Of a stretch of 15,212 nt of DNA, positions 1 through 7,583 are shown piece after piece. Position numbers and translations under genes: made by a program. The stretch comes from Legionella genomosp. 1 (GTDB lineage Bacteria > Pseudomonadota > Gammaproteobacteria > Legionellales > Legionellaceae): positions 1-15,212 of the forward strand of contig CAMDMN010000021.1 in the NCBI GenBank assembly GCA_945901965.1. Direction: 5' to 3'. The notes under the pieces are model-generated. The model searched no databases. It had not been told where the DNA came from and worked only from the letters and a program-made list of their open reading frames with translations. The first letter of the stretch is position 1. Each line of letters begins with the position of its first letter.

Positions 1-84
1 GCCTTCTTATTTAAATATAAATTCATGAACCATGCCAAATTCACTTCCAATTAGCTTTATACCCAAAATAATTTAAGCTTTATT

Positions 85-90
85 AAGGAG
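85..90 (+). promoter_or_regulatory. Shine-Dalgarno site of the uncharacterised gene
   Basis: AAGGAG is a near-consensus ribosome binding site five bases upstream of the ATG at 96. It supports both the reality of this orphan gene and its start. I found no convincing promoter in bases 1-84. Confidence 0.7.
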
Positions 91-95
91 TTTAT

Positions 96-1175
96 ATGAT
101 CTCGACTTATATAATTGAAGAGGATCTAATCAAAGGATTTATTGAATTATCATCTACATATAAAGATCTAGAATCTTACTTTGGCATAAAAAGTCCTAAA
201 TCTTTAAAAACTAAAGACGGTAAATTTTATGCAGTATTACCACATTATCTAATGAGTAAAGCTATAGCTCTTACAGAAACGAGCAGAAACTCACTAGATC
301 ACCAATGTGTAGCTATAAATTTATTTCTTAAATCATCAATGTCCAAAGCAATGTCTGATAGTCACAATGGCTTTCAATCTGATTGGAGTTTTATGTCATT
401 TTGGAAATCAGCATATCAAAAAAAAGATTATTTATATAATCAACGCGCATCAAGATTTATTATGATCGCTTTGTCTAATTTATTATGTAATCTTTTACAT
501 CCTACAGATCCAATTACTGGTTTACCTTTAACTTTAAATAACTGTATTGAAATTTGTAAGAAGGTCGAGCTATATTTAAGCCAGCTACTAAATAGAAAAT
601 CTGAAAACTATATGAAAAATATTAATAATCACGAAAATGAGCTGATAAGCTTCATCAAAAAAATTACAGAACACACTAAATCATTACATGCAGCATATAT
701 AGAAGAGCAAATTAATGGTAATGCTTTATCTACTGAAATTATAATAACTAATAAAATTGATGCCTTAAAACGCCTAGTAAAGCATTGCTACAATGAAATG
801 TCATATCAGAGTAAAAAGGGTAGAAAGGGATTATTATTAAGAGAAATTATGACTGAAATTGAAAAAAAACATATTTACTCTGAACCATGGATAAAAAATA
901 TAATATTAGAGCTAACAAAAATAACGGCAAGTTATCGTAGAAGCTATATATTTCATGCAAATTATGGTCAAACACGATCTGCAAAGACGCTAATCGCTGC
1001 TATTTTAGATCAAAATCTAAACAAGACCCTTCCAATAGCAGCAATAATTTTTAACAATCCCCAAATTAATATTATGAAAATTAATGAAGAAAAAATATTG
1101 CATCGTATATATAAAATGCAAGCAGAACGATTTTGGCCATTTGCAATTGATGATGTTAATCTATCCATGCATTAA
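96..1175 (+). CDS. Uncharacterised 359-residue protein, family not recognised
   Basis: I do not recognise this protein and assign no function. The start is well supported: AAGGAG at 85-90 lies five bases before the ATG. The product looks soluble, with no signal peptide and no clear membrane segment. It is rich in Lys, Asn and Ile. The middle (about residues 140-245) looks strongly helical and charged, and could include a coiled coil around residues 160-210. A Trp- and Phe-containing stretch (WSFMSFWKSAYQ) lies near residue 95-107. The C-terminus ends in a mixed charged and hydrophobic tail. Base composition looks even more AT-rich than the dcw genes to its right, which fits a fast-evolving or lineage-restricted gene. 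Its last 15 bases overlap the end of the convergent PH-domain gene. A secreted effector is possible in a Legionellales-like host, but nothing in the sequence proves it. Confidence 0.75.
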   Translation: MISTYIIEEDLIKGFIELSSTYKDLESYFGIKSPKSLKTKDGKFYAVLPHYLMSKAIALTETSRNSLDHQCVAINLFLKSSMSKAMSDSHNGFQSDWSFMSFWKSAYQKKDYLYNQRASRFIMIALSNLLCNLLHPTDPITGLPLTLNNCIEICKKVELYLSQLLNRKSENYMKNINNHENELISFIKKITEHTKSLHAAYIEEQINGNALSTEIIITNKIDALKRLVKHCYNEMSYQSKKGRKGLLLREIMTEIEKKHIYSEPWIKNIILELTKITASYRRSYIFHANYGQTRSAKTLIAAILDQNLNKTLPIAAIIFNNPQINIMKINEEKILHRIYKMQAERFWPFAIDDVNLSMH

Positions 1176-1583
1176 TTGTTCTATATATCTACGACACGTT
1201 AGTGGCTTTGCTATATTATTAATAAATTGCCGGCTACCACCGGTGCCAGTGATAATTAGCGAGCCATATTGCAGCAAACTACCAAGTATAGATTGGCGAA
1301 TATCAATACTTTCAACTTTAGACAAAGGAATATCAAGAGTTTTACGTACCAATATACCTGAGCATAATATCACTTGATTAGATTTTATAATTAAAGAAGA
1401 GAAATGATAAGTTAGCCAAACCATAATAACCCAGACAATCGAAAAAACAATGAAAAAAGTTGCAACATCACGTAATGCACGAAACTCTAGCCCAAGATAA
1501 ACTCCAACTAAAAGTAGAGCTACAGGCCAAAAAAATATAATGAAATGAAGACGTGCTTGGTATACGATGTTATTCTCAGCCAT
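1161..1583 (-). CDS. Small membrane protein with bacterial PH domain (bPH2/DUF304, YdbS-like)
   Basis: A 140-residue inner-membrane protein. Two hydrophobic helices (about residues 13-31 and 40-58) are separated by a short charged turn (EFRALRD). They are followed by a bacterial PH domain at about residues 60-127, recognisable from the run YHFSSLIIKSNQVILCSGIL, the IPLSKVESIDIRQS strand, and the YGSLIITGTGGS region. This is the usual layout of the bPH2 (formerly DUF304) family, whose molecular role is mostly unknown; members are membrane-anchored and often have two helices before the PH fold. AAGGA at 1592-1596 sits eight bases before the ATG. A possible weak promoter (TTAACT, 16 bases, TATTAT on the minus strand, within 1625-1652) lies in the 96-base gap shared with the divergent dciA. 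The gene ends by overlapping the 3' end of its convergent neighbour by 15 bases. The family call is firm; the function is open. Confidence 0.85.
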   Translation of the reverse strand: MAENNIVYQARLHFIIFFWPVALLLVGVYLGLEFRALRDVATFFIVFSIVWVIMVWLTYHFSSLIIKSNQVILCSGILVRKTLDIPLSKVESIDIRQSILGSLLQYGSLIITGTGGSRQFINNIAKPLTCRRYIEQLMHG

Positions 1584-1679
1584 CTTAAAGATCCTTGTTA
1601 GTTTGTATCTTTATAAGTATTAGAATAATACAATATTATCTGGGTAAGTTAAATCATTTAGTAATTATAGGAACTCAAA

Positions 1680-2120
1680 ATGCGAAGGATAAATCGTTAT
1701 TTAAATACTCGCATAATTGAAATCTGTAAAAATACAGCTCTTTTAGAGGATTTAAATAAACATCTTCAGAATTTCCTACCATTAGATCTAAAAGCTCACT
1801 GCCATGTTGGTAGCTTTAATAAAGGCTGTCTTTTAATTGTAACATCTAATGCTGAATGGGCATCACAACTGCGCTATTTTGTACCAGAATTACGTGATAA
1901 ACTACGTATAGAAGCACACATCTACCAATTAACCTCAATTAAAATAACGATAGCTTTAATAAAATCAGCAGAATTAACTAAATCTAAAATATCACCATCA
2001 CTATCAAGCTCTGCCCGGTCTACGATTATCGGTAGCTTAGAAAATTGTAATTATTTGCCTTTAAAAGAGGCATTGCTTAAACTCGCCTCTATTGATATTA
2101 AGCCTGAGAAAAACTGTTGA
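1680..2120 (+). CDS. dciA: DciA-family (DUF721) replicative helicase loader
   Basis: A 146-residue DUF721 protein. DciA proteins bind the replicative helicase DnaB and help load it at the origin in bacteria that lack the phage-derived DnaC or DnaI loaders. The diagnostic part is residues 36-76: a basic, Cys/His-containing strand (LKAHCHVGSF), a hydrophobic strand (GCLLIVTSNAEWAS) and the helix QLRYFVPELRDKL, matching the family pattern of a strand, then W-A-x-x-L-R, then a Leu-rich helix. The C-terminal part (about 95-146) is low in recognisable features, as is usual. AGGA at 1669-1672 precedes the ATG by seven bases. It lies tail-to-tail with lpxC, a pairing known from pseudomonads and other gammaproteobacteria, where secA often follows; secA is not here. 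The call rests on the motif plus this neighbourhood. Confidence 0.8.
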   Translation: MRRINRYLNTRIIEICKNTALLEDLNKHLQNFLPLDLKAHCHVGSFNKGCLLIVTSNAEWASQLRYFVPELRDKLRIEAHIYQLTSIKITIALIKSAELTKSKISPSLSSSARSTIIGSLENCNYLPLKEALLKLASIDIKPEKNC

Positions 2121-2158
2121 TTGTAATAAACAGAATTCATTAAATATCGATAATATTT

Positions 2159-2184
2159 GTAGGTTGGGCCTTGGCCCAACCTAC
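2159..2184. repeat. GC-rich 26-base palindrome between dciA and lpxC
   Basis: A perfect 12-base inverted repeat, GTAGGTTGGGCC, with a two-base TT centre. It begins 38 bases after the dciA stop and ends three bases past the lpxC stop. It is far more GC-rich than its surroundings. It would form a strong hairpin in RNA from either strand and so could block or end transcription of both convergent genes, but neither side carries a T-tract. The GTAGGTTGGGC arm resembles dispersed REP-type palindromes seen in unrelated bacteria; that likeness is from memory and unverified. Confidence 0.8.
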
Positions 2185-2187
2185 GCT

Positions 2188-3102
2188 TTAAGCTTCAACA
2201 GGAAATAAACCTGCTTGCAAAGATGGTTGATAGTCTTCCTTATCAAAATAAGCATATTCCCATGCATCTTGCTTTGCTATTAGCGCCCGCAATAATTTGT
2301 TATTAAGCTCATGACCAGACTTGTAGCCTTCAAAGGCCCCAATTAAGCCTGAACCTAAGAGATATAAATCTCCGATCGCATCTAAAATTTTATGTTTTAC
2401 AAATTCATCTTCAAAGCGCAAACCATCTTCATTGAGAATACGATAGCTATCAACTACAACTGCATTATTTAAACTGCCGCCCTTTACCAAATCATTTTCT
2501 CGCAATTTTTCATAATCGGAAAGGAACCCAAATGTTCTAGCACGACAGACTTCTTTTACATAAGAAGTTGAAGAAAAATCAAAATTAGCGGCCTGTGGTC
2601 TATCATCAAATACTGGGTGATTAAAACCAATTGTAAAAGATATTTTATAACCATTATATGGAAGAAATTGCACATATTTGCCATTTTCTTCAACACGAAT
2701 TGGTTTTAATATACGAATATAACGCTTAGGAGCTGCTTGCTCTTGAATACCAGCTGACTGAATTAAAAAAACGAAAGGAGCGGCACTTCCATCCATAATA
2801 GGAATTTCAGGAGCATTAATATCTATATAAGCATTATCAATTCCTAAACCAGCCAGAGCTGATAAAAGATGCTCAACTGTAGCAACTTTAGCACCTTTAT
2901 ATTGCAAAGATGTACATAACATAGTATCTGACACGTTATCATAAGAAGCAGGCACTTCCACAACTGGGTCAAGATCGATGCGTCTGAAAATTATTCCGGT
3001 ATTTATAGGTGCAGGGCGTAAGGTAAGCAGTACTTTCTCACCAGAATGCAAGCCAACTCCTGTTGCTTGAATCACCTTTTTAGGTGTCCTTTGTTTTATC
3101 AT
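2188..3102 (-). CDS. lpxC: UDP-3-O-acyl-N-acetylglucosamine deacetylase LpxC
   Basis: LpxC is the zinc-dependent cytosolic deacetylase that commits UDP-3-O-acyl-GlcNAc to lipid A synthesis. The protein has 304 residues, against 305 in E. coli, and all key residues are visible: Glu77 and zinc ligand His78 in VEHLLSAL, zinc ligands His237 and Asp241 in [12 protein letters not shown], catalytic His264 in KSGHELNN, and the oxyanion Thr190 in CRARTFGF. The N-terminal [11 protein letters not shown] and the MDGSAAPF motif are also typical. AAAGGTG at 3111-3117 precedes the ATG by eight bases. The gene is last in the minus-strand dcw train, 149 bases from ftsZ, with a plausible promoter of its own and a palindrome in that gap. 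It is convergent with dciA. In E. coli LpxC is degraded by FtsH through a C-terminal tail; the tail here ends FPVEA and lacks an obvious equivalent. Confidence 0.98.
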   Translation of the reverse strand: MIKQRTPKKVIQATGVGLHSGEKVLLTLRPAPINTGIIFRRIDLDPVVEVPASYDNVSDTMLCTSLQYKGAKVATVEHLLSALAGLGIDNAYIDINAPEIPIMDGSAAPFVFLIQSAGIQEQAAPKRYIRILKPIRVEENGKYVQFLPYNGYKISFTIGFNHPVFDDRPQAANFDFSSTSYVKEVCRARTFGFLSDYEKLRENDLVKGGSLNNAVVVDSYRILNEDGLRFEDEFVKHKILDAIGDLYLLGSGLIGAFEGYKSGHELNNKLLRALIAKQDAWEYAYFDKEDYQPSLQAGLFPVEA

Positions 3103-3152
3103 TCAGCAATCACCTTTACCTACCCCTTGTTTAACACACAAAGCTTTTTATC

Positions 3153-3181
3153 ATTTTAACAATAATTTATTAATATGTCTA
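3153..3181 (-). promoter_or_regulatory. Putative sigma-70 promoter of lpxC
   Basis: On the minus strand, TAGACA (3176-3181) and TAAAAT (3153-3158) are separated by exactly 17 bases; each matches the consensus hexamer at five of six positions. The predicted transcript would start near 3146, giving a leader of about 44 bases before the lpxC ATG. It lies downstream of the palindrome after ftsZ, so lpxC could be expressed apart from the division genes. In AT-rich DNA such matches can be chance. Confidence 0.45.
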
Positions 3182-3185
3182 ATCA

Positions 3186-3197
3186 CTACAATTAAGC
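3186..3197. repeat. 12-base direct repeat, copy 1 (lpxC side)
   Basis: CTACAATTAAGC, identical to 3246-3257 and exactly 60 bases from it. Together the copies bracket the palindrome, leaving 48 bases between them. The arrangement looks like a small palindromic insertion with a duplicated target, or a slippage duplication. Confidence 0.8.
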
Positions 3198-3198
3198 G

Positions 3199-3245
3199 AG
3201 CTCAACTCTCATTTAGACAAATAAATTGTCTAAATGAGAGTTGCT
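3199..3245. repeat. Near-perfect palindrome in the ftsZ-lpxC gap
   Basis: Arms of 18 bases (3203-3220 and 3226-3243; core AACTCTCATTTAGACAA and its complement) pair perfectly around the five-base loop ATAAA. The pairing continues for two more bases past a two-base bulge (3201-3202). Exact 12-base direct repeats abut or nearly abut both ends. No T-tract follows on either strand, so this is not a textbook terminator, though it would form a very stable RNA hairpin just after ftsZ and might stabilise the ftsZ message or attenuate transcription into lpxC. Confidence 0.85.
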
Positions 3246-3257
3246 CTACAATTAAGC
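3246..3257. repeat. 12-base direct repeat, copy 2 (includes ftsZ stop)
   Basis: CTACAATTAAGC, identical to 3186-3197. It contains the ftsZ stop codon (3252-3254, TAA on the minus strand), the preceding Ala codon, and a second in-frame stop (TAG, 3246-3248). This is probably the original copy, with the lpxC-side copy being the duplicate. Confidence 0.8.
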
Positions 3258-4418
3258 CTCTTCTTGTCTTCGCAAAAATGCTGGAATATCCAAGTAATCT
3301 ATATCAGGGATAGCCTCTGAGCTTTGTTTTGGGGCAGCAGATGCCGCTTGTTTTCTAATTACAGCTGGTCGTTCAAGCTGTTGATAATCAAGAGAGCCAT
3401 CTAATCTTCGTGATTCTTTTAAGCGCGTTTTGCCAACCTCATGCTGTTGATGGCGTTGCCTTACATCACCAAGACCAGTTACGATTACAGTCACTCTCAT
3501 TTCATCTTTCATATCAGGATCTATAACCGTACCAACAACTACAGTGGCATCATCAGAAATAAATTCCTTAACAACATCACCTACCTCTTCAAATTCACCA
3601 ATCGACATGTCCATGCCAGCAGTGATATTGACTAGAATACCTCGCGCACCAGAGAAATTAACATCCTCTAATAGTGGTGAAGCAATTGCAGCCTCAGCTG
3701 CCTGCCGAGCCCGTTCCTCACCTTTAGCACTTCCTGTCCCCATCATAGCCATACCCATTTCAGACATAACTGTACGAACGTCAGCAAAGTCGACATTGAT
3801 AAGACCTGGGCGTGTAATTAAATCAGAAATACCTTTAACCGCCCCCAATAAAACATTATTAGCGGCTTTAAACGCATTAAGTAAGCTAATATTTTTACCT
3901 AACACCGATAGTAATTTATTATTAGGAATAGTGATTAAGGAATCAACGTGCTCTGCTAAGCGACGAATCCCATCTTCAGCAGCTAATGCTCTTTGTTTAC
4001 CTTCAAAAGCAAATGGCTTTGTTACTACAGCCACAGTAAGGATCCCTAACTCTTTCGCTATCTCAGCAAAAATAGGAGCAGCTCCAGTGCCTGTGCCACC
4101 ACCCATGCCAGCAGTAATAAAGACCATGTCTGCGCCCTTCAATACTTCTTTAATACGCTCACGATCCTCTTCAGCGGCTTCTCTCCCTACATCAGGGTTA
4201 GCACCAGCACCAAGGCCTTTAGTCAAAGCTTCACCTAATTGAATATGGATTTTGGCTTTAGAATTTTTAAGTGCCTGTGCATCTGTATTAGCACAAATAA
4301 AATCGACACCATCTATATTCTCTGCAACCATATGCTCAACTGCATTACCACCGCCACCACCAACTCCAACTACTTTAATTACGGCATTTTCATATTGGCT
4401 TTCTATTAATTCATGCAT
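3252..4418 (-). CDS. ftsZ: Cell division GTPase FtsZ
   Basis: FtsZ is the tubulin-like GTPase that forms the cytokinetic ring. I use the ATG at 4418 (388 residues; E. coli has 383) because AGAGG at 4426-4430 lies seven bases upstream and [20 protein letters not shown] matches family N-termini; an ATG at 4469 would add 17 unconserved residues. From this start the nucleotide-binding loop [13 protein letters not shown] is at residues 18-30, the tubulin signature GGGTGTG at 106-112, and the T7 catalytic loop [11 protein letters not shown] at 208-218 with Asp210 and Asp213. A variable linker (about 320-370) leads to the C-terminal peptide [12 protein letters not shown], the docking site for FtsA and ZipA, both encoded in this window. 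It lies 69 bases after ftsA, long enough for a promoter of its own. Confidence 0.98.
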   Translation of the reverse strand: MHELIESQYENAVIKVVGVGGGGGNAVEHMVAENIDGVDFICANTDAQALKNSKAKIHIQLGEALTKGLGAGANPDVGREAAEEDRERIKEVLKGADMVFITAGMGGGTGTGAAPIFAEIAKELGILTVAVVTKPFAFEGKQRALAAEDGIRRLAEHVDSLITIPNNKLLSVLGKNISLLNAFKAANNVLLGAVKGISDLITRPGLINVDFADVRTVMSEMGMAMMGTGSAKGEERARQAAEAAIASPLLEDVNFSGARGILVNITAGMDMSIGEFEEVGDVVKEFISDDATVVVGTVIDPDMKDEMRVTVIVTGLGDVRQRHQQHEVGKTRLKESRRLDGSLDYQQLERPAVIRKQAASAAPKQSSEAIPDIDYLDIPAFLRRQEEA

Positions 4419-4425
4419 TTTATTA

Positions 4426-4430
4426 CCTCT
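4426..4430 (-). promoter_or_regulatory. Shine-Dalgarno site that sets the ftsZ start
   Basis: AGAGG on the minus strand, seven bases before the ATG at 4418. No comparable site precedes the upstream in-frame ATG at 4469, so the shorter FtsZ is preferred. Confidence 0.7.
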
Positions 4431-4487
4431 CACGGTCCAAGTTTTGCCTATAAATTTGCTAATAAACATATTAACAAACTAGAAGAC

Positions 4488-5726
4488 TTAAAAGTTGCCA
4501 TTAAACCATTTTTTCATCCGCGTCCACATGCCATTAGCACTATCATTTAATACCGGTGTATTATAACCGCCTTCATATTGTTGTTGAAGACCATGTAATA
4601 ATAACCCAACCCCAGTAGCAAATGATGGATTCTCAATAATTTCAGACATACCTGCAATTTGGCTCGGAAATCCATGTCGTACAGGCATTTCAAAACACAT
4701 TTCAGCAAGCTCAATAGCGCCATGTACATTAGAGGCACCACCAGTTAATACAACTCCTGCAGCAATCAAATCTTCAAATCCACTTCGTCTGAGTTCATTA
4801 CATACTAATGAAAAAAGCTCCTCATATCGAGCTGACACCACATCAGACAGAGCTCGAGCTGAAATTTTTCTACCTGGTCGCTCATTGACAGACAAAACAT
4901 CAATCATTTGACTAATATTTGCAAGTTCAGACATTGCACAACCATAATTAATCTTTATCATTTCTGCAGATTTTGTAGGCGTTCGCAGTGCCATAGCTAT
5001 ATCATTAGTAACTTGATCCCCTGCGATTGGGATAACAGCTGTATGTTGGATTGCTCCTTCAAAAAAGATAGCTATATCTGTAGTCCCTGCACCTATATCA
5101 ATTAAACATACACCCAATTCTTTTTCATCATCAGTCAAGACTGCATGACTCGATGCAAGCTGCTCAAGAATAATATCTTGAACTTCAAGCCCACAGCGAC
5201 GCACACATTTAGCAATATTTTGTGCAGCACTAACAGCCCCTGTAACAATATGAACTCGTGCTTCTAATCGAACACCTGCCATCCCAACTGGTTCGGAAAT
5301 ACTGCCCTGATTATCAATAATAAATTCTTGTGGCAAAATGTGCAAAATTTTCTGATCAGCAGGAATTACTACAGCTTTTGCCGCATCAATTACCCTATCA
5401 ATATCAGCTTGTGTTACTTCTTTATCACGAATAGCGACAATCCCGTGTGAATTTAAGCTTCTAATATGACTCCCTGCGATGCCAGTATAAACTGCGTGCA
5501 CTTCACATCCAGCCATTAATTCAGCCTCTTGTACCGCGCGCTGAATTGAATTAACTGTTGCCTCTATATCAATTACAACACCCCGCTTTAAACCGCGTGA
5601 AGGGTGACTGCCAACACCTATTATTTCAATCGTCCCATCATCAGCAACTTCACCAATGAGCGTTACAATTTTAGATGTTCCTATATCTAAACCGGTGATA
5701 ATGTTTTTATCTGATTTTTTTGCCAT
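4488..5726 (-). CDS. ftsA: Cell division actin-like protein FtsA
   Basis: FtsA is an actin/Hsp70-fold ATP-binding protein that tethers FtsZ filaments to the inner membrane and recruits later divisome proteins. From the ATG at 5726 it has 412 residues (E. coli 420). Visible are the phosphate 1 loop GLDIGTSKIV (12-21), the 1C domain insert typical of FtsA (about 80-160), the phosphate 2 loop DIGAGTTDIAIF (210-221) and the adenosine motif LTGGASNVHG (327-336). The last 13 residues, MWTRMKKWFNGNF, form the amphipathic membrane-targeting helix. The ATG at 5726 overlaps the ftsQ stop as TAATG, so translation is probably coupled; an in-frame ATG at 5768 would add 14 unconserved residues inside ftsQ. 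Confidence 0.97.
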   Translation of the reverse strand: MAKKSDKNIITGLDIGTSKIVTLIGEVADDGTIEIIGVGSHPSRGLKRGVVIDIEATVNSIQRAVQEAELMAGCEVHAVYTGIAGSHIRSLNSHGIVAIRDKEVTQADIDRVIDAAKAVVIPADQKILHILPQEFIIDNQGSISEPVGMAGVRLEARVHIVTGAVSAAQNIAKCVRRCGLEVQDIILEQLASSHAVLTDDEKELGVCLIDIGAGTTDIAIFFEGAIQHTAVIPIAGDQVTNDIAMALRTPTKSAEMIKINYGCAMSELANISQMIDVLSVNERPGRKISARALSDVVSARYEELFSLVCNELRRSGFEDLIAAGVVLTGGASNVHGAIELAEMCFEMPVRHGFPSQIAGMSEIIENPSFATGVGLLLHGLQQQYEGGYNTPVLNDSANGMWTRMKKWFNGNF

Positions 5727-6463
5727 TATATTCTCTTTTGGTTTTGGACATTTGAAAGTCCCTTCCATTTCACTGCCATTCCACGCGCATAACGTAAATC
5801 AACACTAGTAAGTTGCTCAGGTCTTTCAGCAAAAACTGAAGGATATGCACGACAAAAACGCAATAAGCGCTTCTCTATGTCTTGCTTACCTAAATACAGT
5901 ACTACTCCGTTTGATAAAGAAAGCTCCCATGCTTGATTATCACATAATTTCAACAAAGCGATTTGTAAACCAAACGATGTTAATAGCTTACTCAATTTTT
6001 GATAAATTTGTAAGACTTCTGTTTGTTGATTTTGTGGTCCTATTAATTTAGGCAAAGATAAATCTCGATGATCCTTGCCTACATTGAATATTTCCATGGA
6101 TTCGGTTATTAAAGAATCATTCCAAATTGCAATCGGAGCCTTCTCAACCAAGGATATTTTTAAAGTTCCTGGCCAAATTCGCTCAATATATACTTTATCA
6201 CTCCAATCTAGATTGCCAAGATCTGTATGCAATCGTCTGACTGGCAAACAAAAAAAACTACTATTAAGGTAGTTTGCAAGTATTGTCTCAATTTGCTTGC
6301 GTGTTACGTGTTGATAATTAGCTGCGATCTTTACGGTATCTATTGGAAACCTTTCTGCATCAGCTAAATACAAATAAATAATTCTTGACGTCAAAAATAG
6401 CGCACAAACCATTAGCAAAGTTAGAAGTCCAGCATAATTAGACTGCCCTGTTTTTGCACTCAT
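5726..6463 (-). CDS. ftsQ: Cell division protein FtsQ
   Basis: FtsQ is a bitopic divisome protein that links early proteins to the FtsB/FtsL/FtsW/FtsI synthase complex. The 245-residue product (E. coli 276) has a short cytoplasmic N-terminus, one transmembrane helix (about 11-33), a POTRA domain starting at FPIDTVKIAANYQHVTRKQI (39-58) and running to about 110, and the periplasmic beta domain ending in VDLRYARGMAVKWKG, the strongly conserved C-terminal motif. The shortened N- and C-termini account for its smaller size. AGGA at 6471-6474 lies seven bases before the ATG. It follows ddl after 23 bases and shares a base with the ftsA start. Sequence divergence is high, as usual for FtsQ; identification rests on topology, the POTRA motif, the VDLRY motif and position. 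Confidence 0.94.
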   Translation of the reverse strand: MSAKTGQSNYAGLLTLLMVCALFLTSRIIYLYLADAERFPIDTVKIAANYQHVTRKQIETILANYLNSSFFCLPVRRLHTDLGNLDWSDKVYIERIWPGTLKISLVEKAPIAIWNDSLITESMEIFNVGKDHRDLSLPKLIGPQNQQTEVLQIYQKLSKLLTSFGLQIALLKLCDNQAWELSLSNGVVLYLGKQDIEKRLLRFCRAYPSVFAERPEQLTSVDLRYARGMAVKWKGLSNVQNQKRI

Positions 6464-6486
6464 GCATTCATCCTAACTGAATTTTG

Positions 6487-7581
6487 TCACTGATAATGAC
6501 GAACCAATTGCTGACGACAATCATGTCGAGCTATAGCCAGATTTATTAATCGATCTAATAATAAATTATAAGATATTCCACTTGCTTGCCACATCTTAGG
6601 ATACATACTAATTGGTGTAAAGCCAGGAATTGTATTAATCTCATTAAAATATATATCACCTGATTGATCATTAACAAAAAAATCTATTCTTGCCATCCCT
6701 TTGCATTTTAAATCTACAAATATATTTGCAGCGGCCTCTTGCAAGCGATTTATTAATTGTTCATCAAGTTTAGCCGGTACCAATAAATCAGTCGAACCAC
6801 TTTCCAAATATTTAGCAGTATATGAATAAAATCCATCGGGATGATTTACCTTAATTTCACCAGGCAAACTAACCATAGGTTTAGCATTTGGAGTTGAATT
6901 TTCAAGTACCGCAAGTTCAATTTCACGTCCTTCGATAAACTCTTCTACTAAAATTTCATCATCATAACGTCTTGCATCTTCAATTGCCGCAATTAACTCA
7001 AGCATATTACTAGCTTTATGAATACCAACACTTGAACCCATTGAGCATGGCTTTACAAATAAAGGCCAGCCTAGATCTGCTGCAATTTGCTGACATATTT
7101 GTTCATTTTCAGCAGGTTTTGATTGCCAATTTAAAACTCGATAACGCGCAGCTTTAATACCATTAATCCCAACGATACGTCTTGCCATATCTTTATCCAT
7201 GCCGATTGCTGAAGACAAAACTCCACAACCAACATAAGCCACAGATGCAAGCTCAAGCAACCCTTGTAAACACCCATCTTCATATAAAGGGCCATGCATT
7301 ACAGGGAAGACAACATCAGCATCAACTGCTAAACGACCATTACTCAATAATCCAGCAATTGGACGCGAATTAGCAGTAACTACTGGTAATGATTTTTTAT
7401 AATTCAAAAGCTCAGCATAATCATTAACAAAACAATTACCTTCCTTATCAATTCCCACAGGGATTATACGATAACGCGTAGGATCTAAATTTGCCAAAAC
7501 TGAGCTCGCTGAAACTAATGACACCTCATGTTCACCGGAGTTCCCGCCATAGATCAAAAGTAAATTAACAGGGTTAAGCAT
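6487..7581 (-). CDS. ddl: D-alanine--D-alanine ligase (long, DdlA-like form)
   Basis: This ATP-grasp enzyme makes the D-Ala-D-Ala dipeptide that MurF adds to the peptidoglycan precursor. Visible are the N-terminal [11 protein letters not shown] (12-22, with Glu17 binding the first D-Ala), the SMGSSVG loop (180-186), the omega loop FYSYTAKY (251-258) with the Tyr typical of D-Ala-D-Ala rather than D-Ala-D-Lac ligases, and metal ligands Asp300, Glu314 and Asn316 in MARID and [16 protein letters not shown]. At 364 residues it has the length and motifs of DdlA; the E. coli dcw cluster carries the roughly 306-residue DdlB instead. The ATG lies two bases after the murB stop, implying translational coupling. 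The gene symbol is left generic because the subtype does not match the E. coli dcw enzyme. Confidence 0.96.
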   Translation of the reverse strand: MLNPVNLLLIYGGNSGEHEVSLVSASSVLANLDPTRYRIIPVGIDKEGNCFVNDYAELLNYKKSLPVVTANSRPIAGLLSNGRLAVDADVVFPVMHGPLYEDGCLQGLLELASVAYVGCGVLSSAIGMDKDMARRIVGINGIKAARYRVLNWQSKPAENEQICQQIAADLGWPLFVKPCSMGSSVGIHKASNMLELIAAIEDARRYDDEILVEEFIEGREIELAVLENSTPNAKPMVSLPGEIKVNHPDGFYSYTAKYLESGSTDLLVPAKLDEQLINRLQEAAANIFVDLKCKGMARIDFFVNDQSGDIYFNEINTIPGFTPISMYPKMWQASGISYNLLLDRLINLAIARHDCRQQLVRHYQ

Positions 7582-7583
7582 TA

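Noticed and set aside
1084..1377. Plus-strand frame running from the orphan gene into the PH-domain gene
   Set aside because: It overlaps two better-supported genes in other frames and has no ribosome site or family likeness.
2159..2184. Classical rho-independent terminator for dciA or lpxC
   Set aside because: Strong stem, but neither side has a T-tract and the loop is only two bases; listed as a repeat with possible terminator action.
3070..3117. Ten-base direct repeat AATCACCTTT at 3070-3079 and 3108-3117, the second being the lpxC ribosome site
   Set aside because: The first copy encodes conserved LpxC residues and no start codon follows it at a suitable distance; probably chance.
3199..3245. 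Classical rho-independent terminator after ftsZ
   Set aside because: The stem is strong but no T-run follows on either strand, so it is reported as a palindrome instead.
3544..4242. Long plus-strand open frame (232 codons) opposite ftsZ
   Set aside because: It is antisense to a highly conserved gene, has a Ser/Pro/Ala-rich low-information translation typical of a reverse-frame shadow, and resembles no family.
4419..4469. N-terminal extension of FtsZ from the ATG at 4469
   Set aside because: The 17 extra residues are unlike any FtsZ, and the ribosome site fits the ATG at 4418.
4252..4482. Plus-strand frame opposite the ftsZ start
   Set aside because: Antisense shadow of the glycine-rich FtsZ N-terminus, giving poly-Pro; no ribosome site.
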